Shown here: in pieces, positions 1-5,617 of the stretch
Layout: the number at the start of each line of letters is the position of its first letter
Position numbering within the stretch: position 1 is the first letter of the stretch
From: Patescibacteria group bacterium
GTDB taxonomy: Bacteria; Patescibacteriota; Minisyncoccia; Phycocordibacterales; JANLHH01
Direction: 5' to 3'
Length of the DNA stretch: 5,832 nucleotides
NCBI GenBank assembly: GCA_024654605.1
Contig: JANLHH010000016.1
Coordinates: forward strand, 1 to 5,832
Made by a program: the position numbers and the translations under genes
Notes under the pieces: model-generated
Told to the model about the DNA's origin: nothing
What the model saw: only the letters and a program-made list of their open reading frames with translations
The model's database searches: none

Positions 1-24
1 AGTTTTTGCTTTTCTGCCACAAAA

Positions 25-30
25 TATAGT
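25..30 (+). promoter_or_regulatory. possible -10 element for the aminotransferase gene
   Basis: TATAGT at 25-30 matches the sigma-70 -10 consensus at five of six positions. A transcript would begin near base 37, only about 6 nt before the ATG at 43. The region where a -35 box should lie (about 2-7) is just a T-run, and the window begins there, so the promoter cannot be fully judged. Confidence 0.3.
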
Positions 31-42
31 ATTGTGGAGTCA

Positions 43-1347
43 ATGAGAAACAATATTGTGCATCCCGGCGCCGACGAACTTACCTATGAGATCCGCGAGA
101 TCGTAGAGGCGGGGAGAGAGCTTGAAAAAAAGGGGATACGAATGCATTGGGAAAATATCGGCGATCCGGTTGCCAAAGGCGTCACGATACCGGAATGGAT
201 CAAAAATATCGTAAGCGACATCATCACGAACGATGACTCAAGCTATGGGTATTCTCCGACGAAAGGGCTTTTGGAAGCGCGGCAATTCATATCCGATCTC
301 CGGAAAAAAGAATCAGGGGTTACTCTTGACCCCGAGGACATACTTTTTTTCAACGGTCTCGGTGATGCCATTTCCATTATCTATACCTATCTCAACAGAG
401 GATCAAGAGTTATTGGGCCCAATCCGGCGTACCCGACGCACTCTTCGGCTGAAGGAGCCCATGCCGGCTCCCGGCATATCACGTACCGGCTGAAACACCA
501 CCGCAACTGGCTCCCTGACGTGGAAGACATCAGAAATAAGGTCAAGTACAATCCGTCGGTCGCGGGCATTCTCATTATTAATCCCGACAATCCGACGGGA
601 ATGGTGTACCCCAAGCGGATTCTTGAAGAGATTGTGAACATCGCGCGCGAATTTGACCTCTTTCTTATTTCCGACGAGATTTATGCGAATATCTCTTATG
701 GCGCCGAGCGTATGGTGCCGCTCTATGAGGTCATCGGCAATGATGTTCCGGCGATTGTGATGCGTGGACTTTCAAAAGAGGTGCCATGGCCGGGCGCGCG
801 GTGCGGATGGATTGAAGTGTACAACAAAAAAACCGATCCCATTTTTGCGCGGTACATTAAAAGTTTGGTTGACGCGAAAACGCTTGAAGTGTGTTCAACG
901 ACACTGCCGCAAAAAGCGTTGCCGAAGATCATGTCGGACGCGCGCTACCATCCGTATCTCAAAGAGAAGGCGCTCGAGTACCACAAAAGAGCTGATGCGG
1001 CTTATAGGATATTCAAAGAAGTGGATGGTATCACCGCACTGCGGCCCGAGGGAGCATTCTATATGTCCGTGGTGTTTGAAGACAGTGTGCTCAATAAAAG
1101 TCAGTCACTTCCCATAGCAAACCAAGAGGCAAAAGAATATATAGAGCACGTCATCACCGATGTTTCTTTGGATAAGCAGTTTGCATACTATTTGATGGCG
1201 GGAGCGGGGTTTTGCGTGGTGCCGCTTTCCGGCTTCAATTCCGATCTCTACGGATTTCGGATCACCTTACTCGAAGCAAACACCGAAATGTTTGAAGAGA
1301 ATCTGCGTACCATCGCCCAAAAAATCAAAGAGTACCTCAGGTCATAA
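43..1347 (+). CDS. PLP-dependent aminotransferase, class I/II fold
   Basis: A 434-residue cytosolic enzyme of fold-type I that should move an amino group between an amino acid and a 2-oxo acid using pyridoxal phosphate. Motifs, numbered from the ATG at 43: YGYSPTKG near 68-75; NPDNPTG at 180-186, with N183 in the PLP-contacting position; SDEIY at 210-214, giving the pyridine-binding D211 and Y214; SKE with the Schiff-base lysine K245; GARCGW with R253; and the carboxylate-binding arginine R406 in GFRITLL. All key residues are present and the length is slightly above the usual 390-410. A GTG at 34 is also in frame, but ATG 43 has GGAG at 36-39, three bases upstream, so I prefer 43. It resembles alanine/aspartate aminotransferase-like proteins, but I cannot name the substrate. 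No terminator is visible between it and ruvX. Confidence 0.93.
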   Translation: MRNNIVHPGADELTYEIREIVEAGRELEKKGIRMHWENIGDPVAKGVTIPEWIKNIVSDIITNDDSSYGYSPTKGLLEARQFISDLRKKESGVTLDPEDILFFNGLGDAISIIYTYLNRGSRVIGPNPAYPTHSSAEGAHAGSRHITYRLKHHRNWLPDVEDIRNKVKYNPSVAGILIINPDNPTGMVYPKRILEEIVNIAREFDLFLISDEIYANISYGAERMVPLYEVIGNDVPAIVMRGLSKEVPWPGARCGWIEVYNKKTDPIFARYIKSLVDAKTLEVCSTTLPQKALPKIMSDARYHPYLKEKALEYHKRADAAYRIFKEVDGITALRPEGAFYMSVVFEDSVLNKSQSLPIANQEAKEYIEHVITDVSLDKQFAYYLMAGAGFCVVPLSGFNSDLYGFRITLLEANTEMFEENLRTIAQKIKEYLRS

Positions 1348-1354
1348 AAGGTCT

Positions 1355-1392
1355 TTGTCTGTGGTCTCAAACAGCGGATAATGTGGTATGCT
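1355..1392 (+). promoter_or_regulatory. probable promoter region for the ruvX operon
   Basis: Two overlapping solutions exist. First, TTGTCT (1355-1360), 16 bp, then GATAAT (1377-1382), placing the transcript start near 1389. Second, an extended -10 of TGGTATGCT (1384-1392) without a good -35, placing the start near 1399, exactly on the preferred ATG. Either way the in-frame ATG at 1381 would not be usefully transcribed, which supports starting ruvX at 1399. The 51-nt gap after the aminotransferase gene has room for little else. Confidence 0.5.
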
Positions 1393-1398
1393 CTAAGC

Positions 1399-1797
1399 AT
1401 GTCCGCCAATAAAAAATTTTTGGGCATTGATTATGGCACCAAGCGGGTGGGAATTGCCCTCTCGGACGACGGGGGCAGCATGGCATTTCCGAGAACTGTT
1501 TTGCCGAACAATAAACACCTTCTGCGAGAGATAGAAGCCTTGTGCGCCTCGGAAGGGGTGGCGGAAATCGTCATAGGGGAGTCGCTCAACTACGCGCAGA
1601 AACCAAACCCGCTTATGGAGTACATCATTCCGTTTAAAAAAGAATTGGAAAATGCCACACACCTGCCGGTTCACTTTGAACGGGAATTTATGACATCAGC
1701 CGAGGCAAAACACGTGCAGGGAGATGTAGGTTCCCTTGATGCTTCAGCGGCGGCACTTATTTTGCAGAGCTATTTGGATAAACAACATCATGGATAA
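1399..1797 (+). CDS. ruvX: RuvX/YqgF-family Holliday junction resolvase-like nuclease (divergent)
   Basis: A 132-residue protein, the usual size for the YqgF/RuvX RNase H-fold family. Members are described as putative Holliday-junction resolvases and as factors in pre-16S rRNA 5' maturation; this sequence cannot tell which. The N-terminal strand F-L-G-I-D-Y-G-T-K-R-V-G (7-18) carries the first catalytic aspartate D11. E96 in the R-E-F-M-T-S stretch (95-100) aligns with the glutamate of the canonical DER-L-T-T motif, and D114 in D-A-S-A-A-A-L-I-L-Q is the third acidic residue. Unlike textbook RuvX, the mid-protein G-x-P loop reads G-E-S-L-N (60-64) followed by K-P-N-P, and the D and R of DER are replaced. 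ATG 1381 is also in frame but lies in the promoter. No Shine-Dalgarno precedes 1399. Its last 8 nt overlap the next gene. Confidence 0.87.
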   Translation: MSANKKFLGIDYGTKRVGIALSDDGGSMAFPRTVLPNNKHLLREIEALCASEGVAEIVIGESLNYAQKPNPLMEYIIPFKKELENATHLPVHFEREFMTSAEAKHVQGDVGSLDASAAALILQSYLDKQHHG

Positions 1798-2134
1798 CAA
1801 AGAAATAATATCTTTTGAAGATTTCTCAAAATTGGATATACGGATCGGCACCATCACTTCCGCGGAGAAGGTGACTGACGCCGACCGGCTTATTCTCTTC
1901 AGCGTAGATTTGGGAGAAGAAAAAGAGCGACAGATCATTTCGGGTGTCGCGGAACATTTCCCGGAACCACAAGCGCTCGTTGGCAAGCAAGTACCCGTAC
2001 TTGCCAATCTGCCGCCGCGAACGATCAAAGGAGTCGTAAGCGAGGGAATGATACTCTACGTGGTTGGTGAAGATTTCATAACGGCACTTAGTCCGCTTCA
2101 GGGAGTAGTGCCGCCGGGGACGCCCGTACGTTAA
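1790..2134 (+). CDS. stand-alone tRNA-binding OB-fold protein, MetRS C-terminal domain type
   Basis: A 114-residue protein made almost entirely of the EMAPII/Trbp111 OB fold that forms the C-terminal appendix of many bacterial methionyl-tRNA synthetases. Diagnostic stretches are F-E-D-F-S-K-L-D-I-R-I-G (9-20), Q-I-I-S-G-V-A-E-H-F (48-57), V-G-K-Q-V-P-V-L-A-N-L (64-74) and the signature G-V-V-S-E-G-M-I-L (81-89). No synthetase catalytic region is attached, so it may bind tRNA in trans for a truncated MetRS, or act as a Trbp111- or CsaA-like protein. The start at 1790 is chosen because homology begins just after it and the ATG overlaps the end of ruvX by 8 nt, which suggests translational coupling. 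There is no Shine-Dalgarno. The longer open frame from 1736 would duplicate ruvX sequence in another frame. The family call is secure; the exact role is not. Confidence 0.86.
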   Translation: MDNKEIISFEDFSKLDIRIGTITSAEKVTDADRLILFSVDLGEEKERQIISGVAEHFPEPQALVGKQVPVLANLPPRTIKGVVSEGMILYVVGEDFITALSPLQGVVPPGTPVR

Positions 2135-2141
2135 ACACGAT

Positions 2142-2744
2142 ATGTTCACATTTTTATCCAAACTTAAAATAAGATTGTACGATTGGGCGATCGCGCGCGC
2201 CGGAAGTCCGCGTGCCACACAGTGGCTCTCCGCCTTATCATTCAGTGAAGCCTCATTTTTTCCCATTCCGCCGGACATACTACTTATCGCTATTTTGGTG
2301 TTTCGCCAGACGCGCAAATGGGCGTACTATGCTTTTATTACGACCATTTGGTCTGTGTTGGGGGGCATGCTCGGGTATTTTATCGGCTTTTTGTTTTTTG
2401 ATACCGCCGGTAAATTTTTAATCGACCTCTATCATTTAGAGCAACACGTTCTTACTATCAAAGAACTTTTTAACGACAATGCTTTTTTGGCTATATTTAT
2501 GGCAGGATTTACGCCGATTCCGTACAAGATATTTACCATTTCAGCAGGGTTTTTTGGGGTGAACTTCATTGTTTTTGTTGCCGCCTCTCTGCTGTCTCGC
2601 GGTATGCGTTTTTTCGCGGTGGGATACATCATGAAAGTATTTGGCAAAGAGATAGGCGTATTCGTATTCAAGTATTTCAATATCCTTACACTGATTACCG
2701 CCGCGCTTATTATTCTCGTCCTTCTATTCATTAATATTTCTTGA
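2142..2744 (+). CDS. YqaA/DedA-type (VTT/SNARE-associated) integral membrane protein
   Basis: A 200-residue hydrophobic protein with hallmarks of the VTT (DedA) family, closest in pattern to the YqaA branch. F-S-E-A-S-F-F-P-I-P-P-D (34-45) is the re-entrant acidic loop with E36 and D45. A glycine-rich G-G-M-L-G-Y-F-I-G (74-82) follows, then F-T-P-I-P-Y-K (123-129) as the second re-entrant segment, and S-R-G-M-R-F (152-157) with the paired arginines typical of the family. Likely membrane segments are about 46-56, 62-85, 113-135, 138-160 and 180-199. Family members are linked to lipid scrambling or transport and membrane-potential homeostasis; the substrate here is unknown. The start lies 7 nt after the preceding stop with no Shine-Dalgarno, consistent with operon expression. 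It ends in TGA. No terminator hairpin follows in the 122-bp spacer. Confidence 0.86.
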   Translation: MFTFLSKLKIRLYDWAIARAGSPRATQWLSALSFSEASFFPIPPDILLIAILVFRQTRKWAYYAFITTIWSVLGGMLGYFIGFLFFDTAGKFLIDLYHLEQHVLTIKELFNDNAFLAIFMAGFTPIPYKIFTISAGFFGVNFIVFVAASLLSRGMRFFAVGYIMKVFGKEIGVFVFKYFNILTLITAALIILVLLFINIS

Positions 2745-2852
2745 GCCGTATTTACCCAGAAAAAAGCTTACTTCATGGGCGGCAGTATTTTGGCGGTTCT
2801 TTTATTCACGTGATGTGCGTAAATAATGCTTTCGTTAACGCTGTCGGCACGA

Positions 2853-2858
2853 TATAAT
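2853..2858 (+). promoter_or_regulatory. consensus -10 box upstream of pilM
   Basis: TATAAT is a perfect -10 match, but the 16- to 18-bp-upstream region (around 2829-2836, TTTCGT-like) is a poor -35 box. The expected transcript start is about 2865, two bases before the ATG at 2867, so the pilM mRNA may be essentially leaderless. The perfect hexamer in an otherwise gene-free 122-bp spacer is the main support. Confidence 0.55.
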
Positions 2859-2866
2859 AAAAGGTG

Positions 2867-3985
2867 ATGGAACATACGAACATACGACCAGTGTTTACCG
2901 ATTTTTTTCCTCCGCCAAAATTTCTACAAATGAAATCAGCGGGGCTTGATATTTCAGACAGAAGGATCAGGTTTTTAGATCTGAAGAAAGGTAAACACGG
3001 TCTGCTGGTCGACCGTTCGGGCGAAATGCGAATACCTGAAGGTATTATTGTTTCCGGTGAACTAAAAAAGCCGGAGGAATTTCGCAAAGTTCTGAGATCG
3101 TTTCATGAAAAATATGGGATAGAATTTGCGCATGTGTCGCTCCCCGAGGAACGGGCATACATGATAAAAATAGAAACCCCCGACGTTTCCGGCGACGAGT
3201 TGCGCAACAGTATCGCGTTTCAACTTGAGGACTATGTCCCTATTCCGGTTGATGAAGCGGTTTTTGACTATAGTGTGATAAAAAAAACACAGCAGAGGAG
3301 CGGATATGTGGATGTTGCCGTTTCTGTGATTTCTCAAAACGAGCTGAAAAGATACGTAGATATGTTTACCAATACCGGCATCATGCCCGTTTCTTTTGAG
3401 ATAGAGGCGCAGGCCATTGCTCGAGCGGTTATTCCAAAAGGGGACAAGGGGGCATATATGATCATTGATCTTGGAGATACGCGTATGGGTGTCTCTATCG
3501 TGAGTAGTGGAGCAGTACGGTTTACCTCTACTATCAATGTCGGGAGTGACATGATTACCACGGCGATTCAAAAGCATTTTTCCATCAGTCGCGAAGAGGC
3601 ATACCGAATGAAAAATGAGAAAAAAATATCAAAGAGCGCAGATGACAAGAAATTTTTCCAAGCCGTTTTGTCTACGATATCCATCATGCGTGACGAAATC
3701 AATAAATTATATATCTATTGGCATACGCACGGCATGAAAGAGCGTGGCGGCGAAAAGATTGAGAAGATTATCATGTGCGGAGGGGGTACTAATTTGGCGG
3801 GATTACCGGACTATCTCTCGGCAAGCCTGAAGATCAAGGTAGAGGTGGCCAACCCGTGGCGCAATGTGAATTCGTTTGAAAATTATATTCCGGAAATACC
3901 TTCTAATGAGGCCTTGGGATACGCGTCAGTTATCGGACTCGCGCTCCGGAGCATCGGGGATACCACGGACGATATAGACATATGA
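2867..3985 (+). CDS. pilM: type IV pilus assembly protein PilM (actin-like ATPase)
   Basis: A 372-residue cytoplasmic protein of the FtsA/PilM actin-like superfamily; in known pili PilM binds ATP and holds the PilN tail beneath the pilus platform. Numbered from ATG 2867: A-G-L-D-I-S-D (25-31) is the first phosphate loop; G-D-E-L-R-N-S-I-A-F-Q-L-E-D-Y-V-P-I-P (109-127) is the PilM-typical subdomain 1C region; M-I-I-D-L-G-D-T-R-M-G (198-208) is the second phosphate loop; I-I-M-C-G-G-G-T-N-L-A-G-L (301-313) is the adenosine motif. GLDIS is preceded by about 24 residues including F-F-P-P-P-K-F-L, longer than in proteobacterial PilM. GTG 2864 is in frame, but ATG 2867 is preferred; AAGG at 2861-2864 is probably too close to act as a ribosome-binding site. 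The TGA stop overlaps pilN as ATGA. Confidence 0.92.
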   Translation: MEHTNIRPVFTDFFPPPKFLQMKSAGLDISDRRIRFLDLKKGKHGLLVDRSGEMRIPEGIIVSGELKKPEEFRKVLRSFHEKYGIEFAHVSLPEERAYMIKIETPDVSGDELRNSIAFQLEDYVPIPVDEAVFDYSVIKKTQQRSGYVDVAVSVISQNELKRYVDMFTNTGIMPVSFEIEAQAIARAVIPKGDKGAYMIIDLGDTRMGVSIVSSGAVRFTSTINVGSDMITTAIQKHFSISREEAYRMKNEKKISKSADDKKFFQAVLSTISIMRDEINKLYIYWHTHGMKERGGEKIEKIIMCGGGTNLAGLPDYLSASLKIKVEVANPWRNVNSFENYIPEIPSNEALGYASVIGLALRSIGDTTDDIDI

Positions 3986-4518
3986 TCAACTTACTACCAC
4001 TTGAAGAAAAGAAAAAAGTAAGAGGAGAGTACTTCGCGCGACTGACTATTACAACGCTGTACTTCCTTTTTGCGACAGCACTGATAATCACCGTGTTTAT
4101 CGTTTCTTCCTACATATCTTTGGCGGCCGCGGAGCAAGTGGTGCGTGATCGGCTCAATGCGCTTGCAAGCGGAGAAGTGCCAGTCGTAGAGGAGTTTGAC
4201 CGGATCATTGAGGAAACGAATAAGAAAATAAAAATACTGCAAAGTGGCGACAAAGATGAACGTATCTACGATCAAGTGTTTGGTACGATCATCAGCCATA
4301 AGGGGGATATCCGCATCACGGGACTCTTATATGAAAAGGCAAAAGACGGCTCTGTGCTTGTTCGGTTGACCGGTGTTTCCCCCGACAGAGAATCATTACT
4401 TGCGTTCACGAGAGTACTTGAACAGAAAAGTCCTTTCACAGACGTGGAAGTGCCAGTTTCAAATTTCGTGAAAGAGAGAGATATTGAATTTTCCATGGAG
4501 ATTACCCTTGGAATGTAA
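3982..4518 (+). CDS. pilN: type IV pilus assembly protein PilN
   Basis: A 178-residue bitopic membrane protein. I-N-L-L-P (2-6) is the conserved PilN peptide that inserts into the PilM groove on the cytoplasmic side. A charged stretch (8-20) follows, then one transmembrane helix at about 21-46, a helical charged segment likely to form a coiled coil (about 48-95), and an alpha/beta region (about 100-176) consistent with the ferredoxin-like fold that dimerises with PilO. The start overlaps the pilM stop by 4 nt (ATGA), the classic arrangement for translational coupling, and no Shine-Dalgarno is visible. The length matches the PilN family (roughly 180-210). The assignment rests on the INLLP motif, topology and position directly after pilM. 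Confidence 0.87.
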   Translation: MINLLPLEEKKKVRGEYFARLTITTLYFLFATALIITVFIVSSYISLAAAEQVVRDRLNALASGEVPVVEEFDRIIEETNKKIKILQSGDKDERIYDQVFGTIISHKGDIRITGLLYEKAKDGSVLVRLTGVSPDRESLLAFTRVLEQKSPFTDVEVPVSNFVKERDIEFSMEITLGM

Positions 4519-4537
4519 CAGTAAGTCGTATGCAGAT

Positions 4538-5089
4538 ATGATATTTTGGAAAAACTTACAGAAAAAAACAAAATGGTTCTTCTTGACGGCAATCGTCTTG
4601 AATATTCTGGCTGTTGGTCTTGACGTGTATGCTTTCTCTTTTCTCAAAGAAAAGAGCAAGGAGATGGCAATGATCGCGGGAGAAATACAAGCATATGAGC
4701 AGAGTGGGGAAAAGCTTACGTCCATGAGACACCTGGTGGATGAAACGCGCCACGAGCGGGAAAAGATAGATTCGTTATTTGTTAGTGGGGATGATATTGT
4801 TGGATTTATTGGAAGGATAGAATCTCTGGGAAGACACGCGGGAGTATCGTTGGAACTCAAATCGGTTGATGTCACTAAGGATGACGAAGGAGTGTTATCT
4901 TTGAGATTTAGTACAAAAGGGGACTGGGAGGGCACGCTCTATTTTTTGGCACTTATGGAATCAATGCCACTGCGTATTGAGACGGAGAGTGTGAACCTAA
5001 GAAACATAAAACAAGTAGAGCAAGGTAAAATGACCACATTCTGGTCAGGAGATTTCAAAATCTCTTTATTGAGTTTTTTGAAAACATAA
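4538..5089 (+). CDS. pilO: type IV pilus assembly protein PilO-like
   Basis: A 183-residue bitopic protein following pilN. It has a short cytoplasmic N-terminus with W-K-N-L-Q-K-K-T-K, a transmembrane helix at about 12-34, a long charged helix likely to form a coiled coil (about 36-80), and an alpha/beta domain from about 84 to 180, starting D-D-I-V-G-F-I-G-R-I-E-S-L and ending in a hydrophobic strand. This is the PilO layout, and PilO pairs with PilN in the pilus platform. I start at ATG 4538, nineteen bases after the pilN stop; the frame stays open upstream to 4484, but that part lies within pilN and lacks family character. There is no Shine-Dalgarno. PilO sequences are poorly conserved, so the call depends on topology, length and gene order more than on motifs. 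Confidence 0.8.
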   Translation: MIFWKNLQKKTKWFFLTAIVLNILAVGLDVYAFSFLKEKSKEMAMIAGEIQAYEQSGEKLTSMRHLVDETRHEREKIDSLFVSGDDIVGFIGRIESLGRHAGVSLELKSVDVTKDDEGVLSLRFSTKGDWEGTLYFLALMESMPLRIETESVNLRNIKQVEQGKMTTFWSGDFKISLLSFLKT

Positions 5090-5092
5090 ATT

Positions 5093-5419
5093 ATGAAGTT
5101 TGATCTCACACAACTAAAAGAGCAATTTTTGGGTAAAGGGAAAGACCATACCAAAATAAACGTGAATCCCGTCAGAGGCTGGGAGATCCTTGTGTTGGTA
5201 TTTTTTAGCATAAACTTGTTCATCATTACGTTTAGTATTTACCATATTATGTACCGCGATGATCTGAGCGAAGCATCATTCAGAGAACAAACTGCGGGAG
5301 ATATCAAGACCATAAACAGAGAAGAGTTGCAGCGTGTCTTGCAAACATATGATGAAAAAGAGAAAACTGAGGAAAGACTCCGTGCTGAACGAATGCATGC
5401 TGTTGACCCAGCTGAATAA
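5093..5419 (+). CDS. small single-pass membrane protein of the pilMNO operon, unknown function
   Basis: I do not recognise this 108-residue protein. It has a basic N-terminal segment (1-30; K2, K9, K15, K17, K21, R28), one strongly hydrophobic helix (about 31-52), and a highly charged, probably helical tail (55-103) rich in E, K, R and Q. The positive-inside rule predicts a cytoplasmic N-terminus and an external tail. There is no lipobox cysteine, so it is not an ordinary PilP lipoprotein, although it sits in the pilP position. The ATG is 3 nt after the pilO stop without a Shine-Dalgarno, so it is almost certainly in the same operon. The last codons contain the -35 box of a promoter that appears to serve the downstream tRNA. 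A pilus accessory role is inferred from position only. That it is a real gene is supported by the spacing and the coherent membrane topology. Confidence 0.75.
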   Translation: MKFDLTQLKEQFLGKGKDHTKINVNPVRGWEILVLVFFSINLFIITFSIYHIMYRDDLSEASFREQTAGDIKTINREELQRVLQTYDEKEKTEERLRAERMHAVDPAE

Positions 5420-5431
5420 CACTGGTATATT
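5403..5431 (+). promoter_or_regulatory. sigma-70-type promoter for tRNA-Arg, inside the end of the preceding CDS
   Basis: TTGACC (5403-5408) and TATATT (5426-5431) are separated by exactly 17 bp, each box matches consensus at five of six positions, and a TG at 5423-5424 makes an extended -10. This is the best promoter in the window. The predicted transcript start is about 5438, just before the hairpin at 5442-5460 and about 29 nt before the tRNA. The upstream CDS stop codon (5417-5419) lies in the spacer between the two boxes. Confidence 0.7.
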
Positions 5432-5441
5432 TTGACTCAAG

Positions 5442-5460
5442 AAAGCCCCATCGGGGCTTT
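5442..5460 (+). terminator. terminator-like hairpin after the pil operon
   Basis: AAAGCCCC and GGGGCTTT form a perfect 8-bp stem around the loop ATC. The following bases (AAATTT) give only a broken T-tract, so termination may be partial; the A-rich 5' side would provide U-runs on the other strand. It lies 22 nt after the last pil-operon stop, as expected for an operon terminator, but also only 6 nt before tRNA-Arg and a few bases after that gene's predicted transcript start, where it would act as a leader hairpin instead. Confidence 0.7.
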
Positions 5461-5466
5461 AAATTT

Positions 5467-5538
5467 CTCCCCGTAGTTCAACGGACAGAACGGAAGCCTT
5501 CTAAGCTTCTAATGTAGGTTCGATTCCTGCCGGGGAGA
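5467..5538 (+). tRNA. tRNA-Arg, anticodon TCT
   Basis: A complete cloverleaf. The acceptor CTCCCCG (5467-5473) pairs with CGGGGAG (5531-5537), followed by discriminator A5538. The D stem is GTTC/GAAC (5476-5479, 5488-5491) with GG in the loop. The anticodon stem GAAGC/GCTTC (5493-5497, 5505-5509) is perfect, with loop CTTCTAA giving anticodon TCT at 5500-5502. The T stem GTAGG/CCTGC holds the loop TTCGATT. It reads AGA and probably AGG, both used in the nearby genes. The 3' CCA is not encoded, so a CCA-adding enzyme is needed. Confidence 0.96.
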
Positions 5539-5558
5539 CAAGGAGTACTGCGTGGCGG

Positions 5559-5587
5559 TTTACAAAGAAGAAACGATAAGGTAGTAT
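5559..5587 (+). promoter_or_regulatory. possible promoter for tRNA-Val
   Basis: TTTACA (5559-5564, five of six) and TAGTAT (5582-5587, four of six) are spaced by 17 bp. Transcription would start near 5594, leaving a leader of about 65 nt that contains the palindrome at 5618-5633. Read-through from tRNA-Arg is an alternative, since no terminator is visible between the two tRNAs. Confidence 0.4.
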
Positions 5588-5617
5588 TTTATTACTTTTC
5601 TAGAGCAATGAGCTGTT

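Noticed and set aside
1348..1398. Terminator after the aminotransferase gene
   Set aside because: No inverted repeat followed by a T-tract is present in the gap.
1826..2317. 163-residue open frame on the minus strand
   Set aside because: It lies wholly opposite the convincing OB-fold and DedA-like genes, and its translation shows no family motif or coherent topology.
3062..3577. 171-residue open frame on the minus strand within pilM
   Set aside because: It is antisense to well-conserved pilM motifs and has no recognisable protein features.
4459..4935. 158-residue open frame on the minus strand across the pilN/pilO junction
   Set aside because: The translation is Ser/Pro-rich, low-information sequence typical of an antisense shadow, and both sense genes are supported.
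5432..5465. TTGACT at 5432-5437 as a -35 box with TTTAAA at 5458 as -10 for tRNA-Arg
   Set aside because: The spacing is 20 bp or more and the transcript would start inside the tRNA; the TTGACC/TATATT pair upstream is far better.
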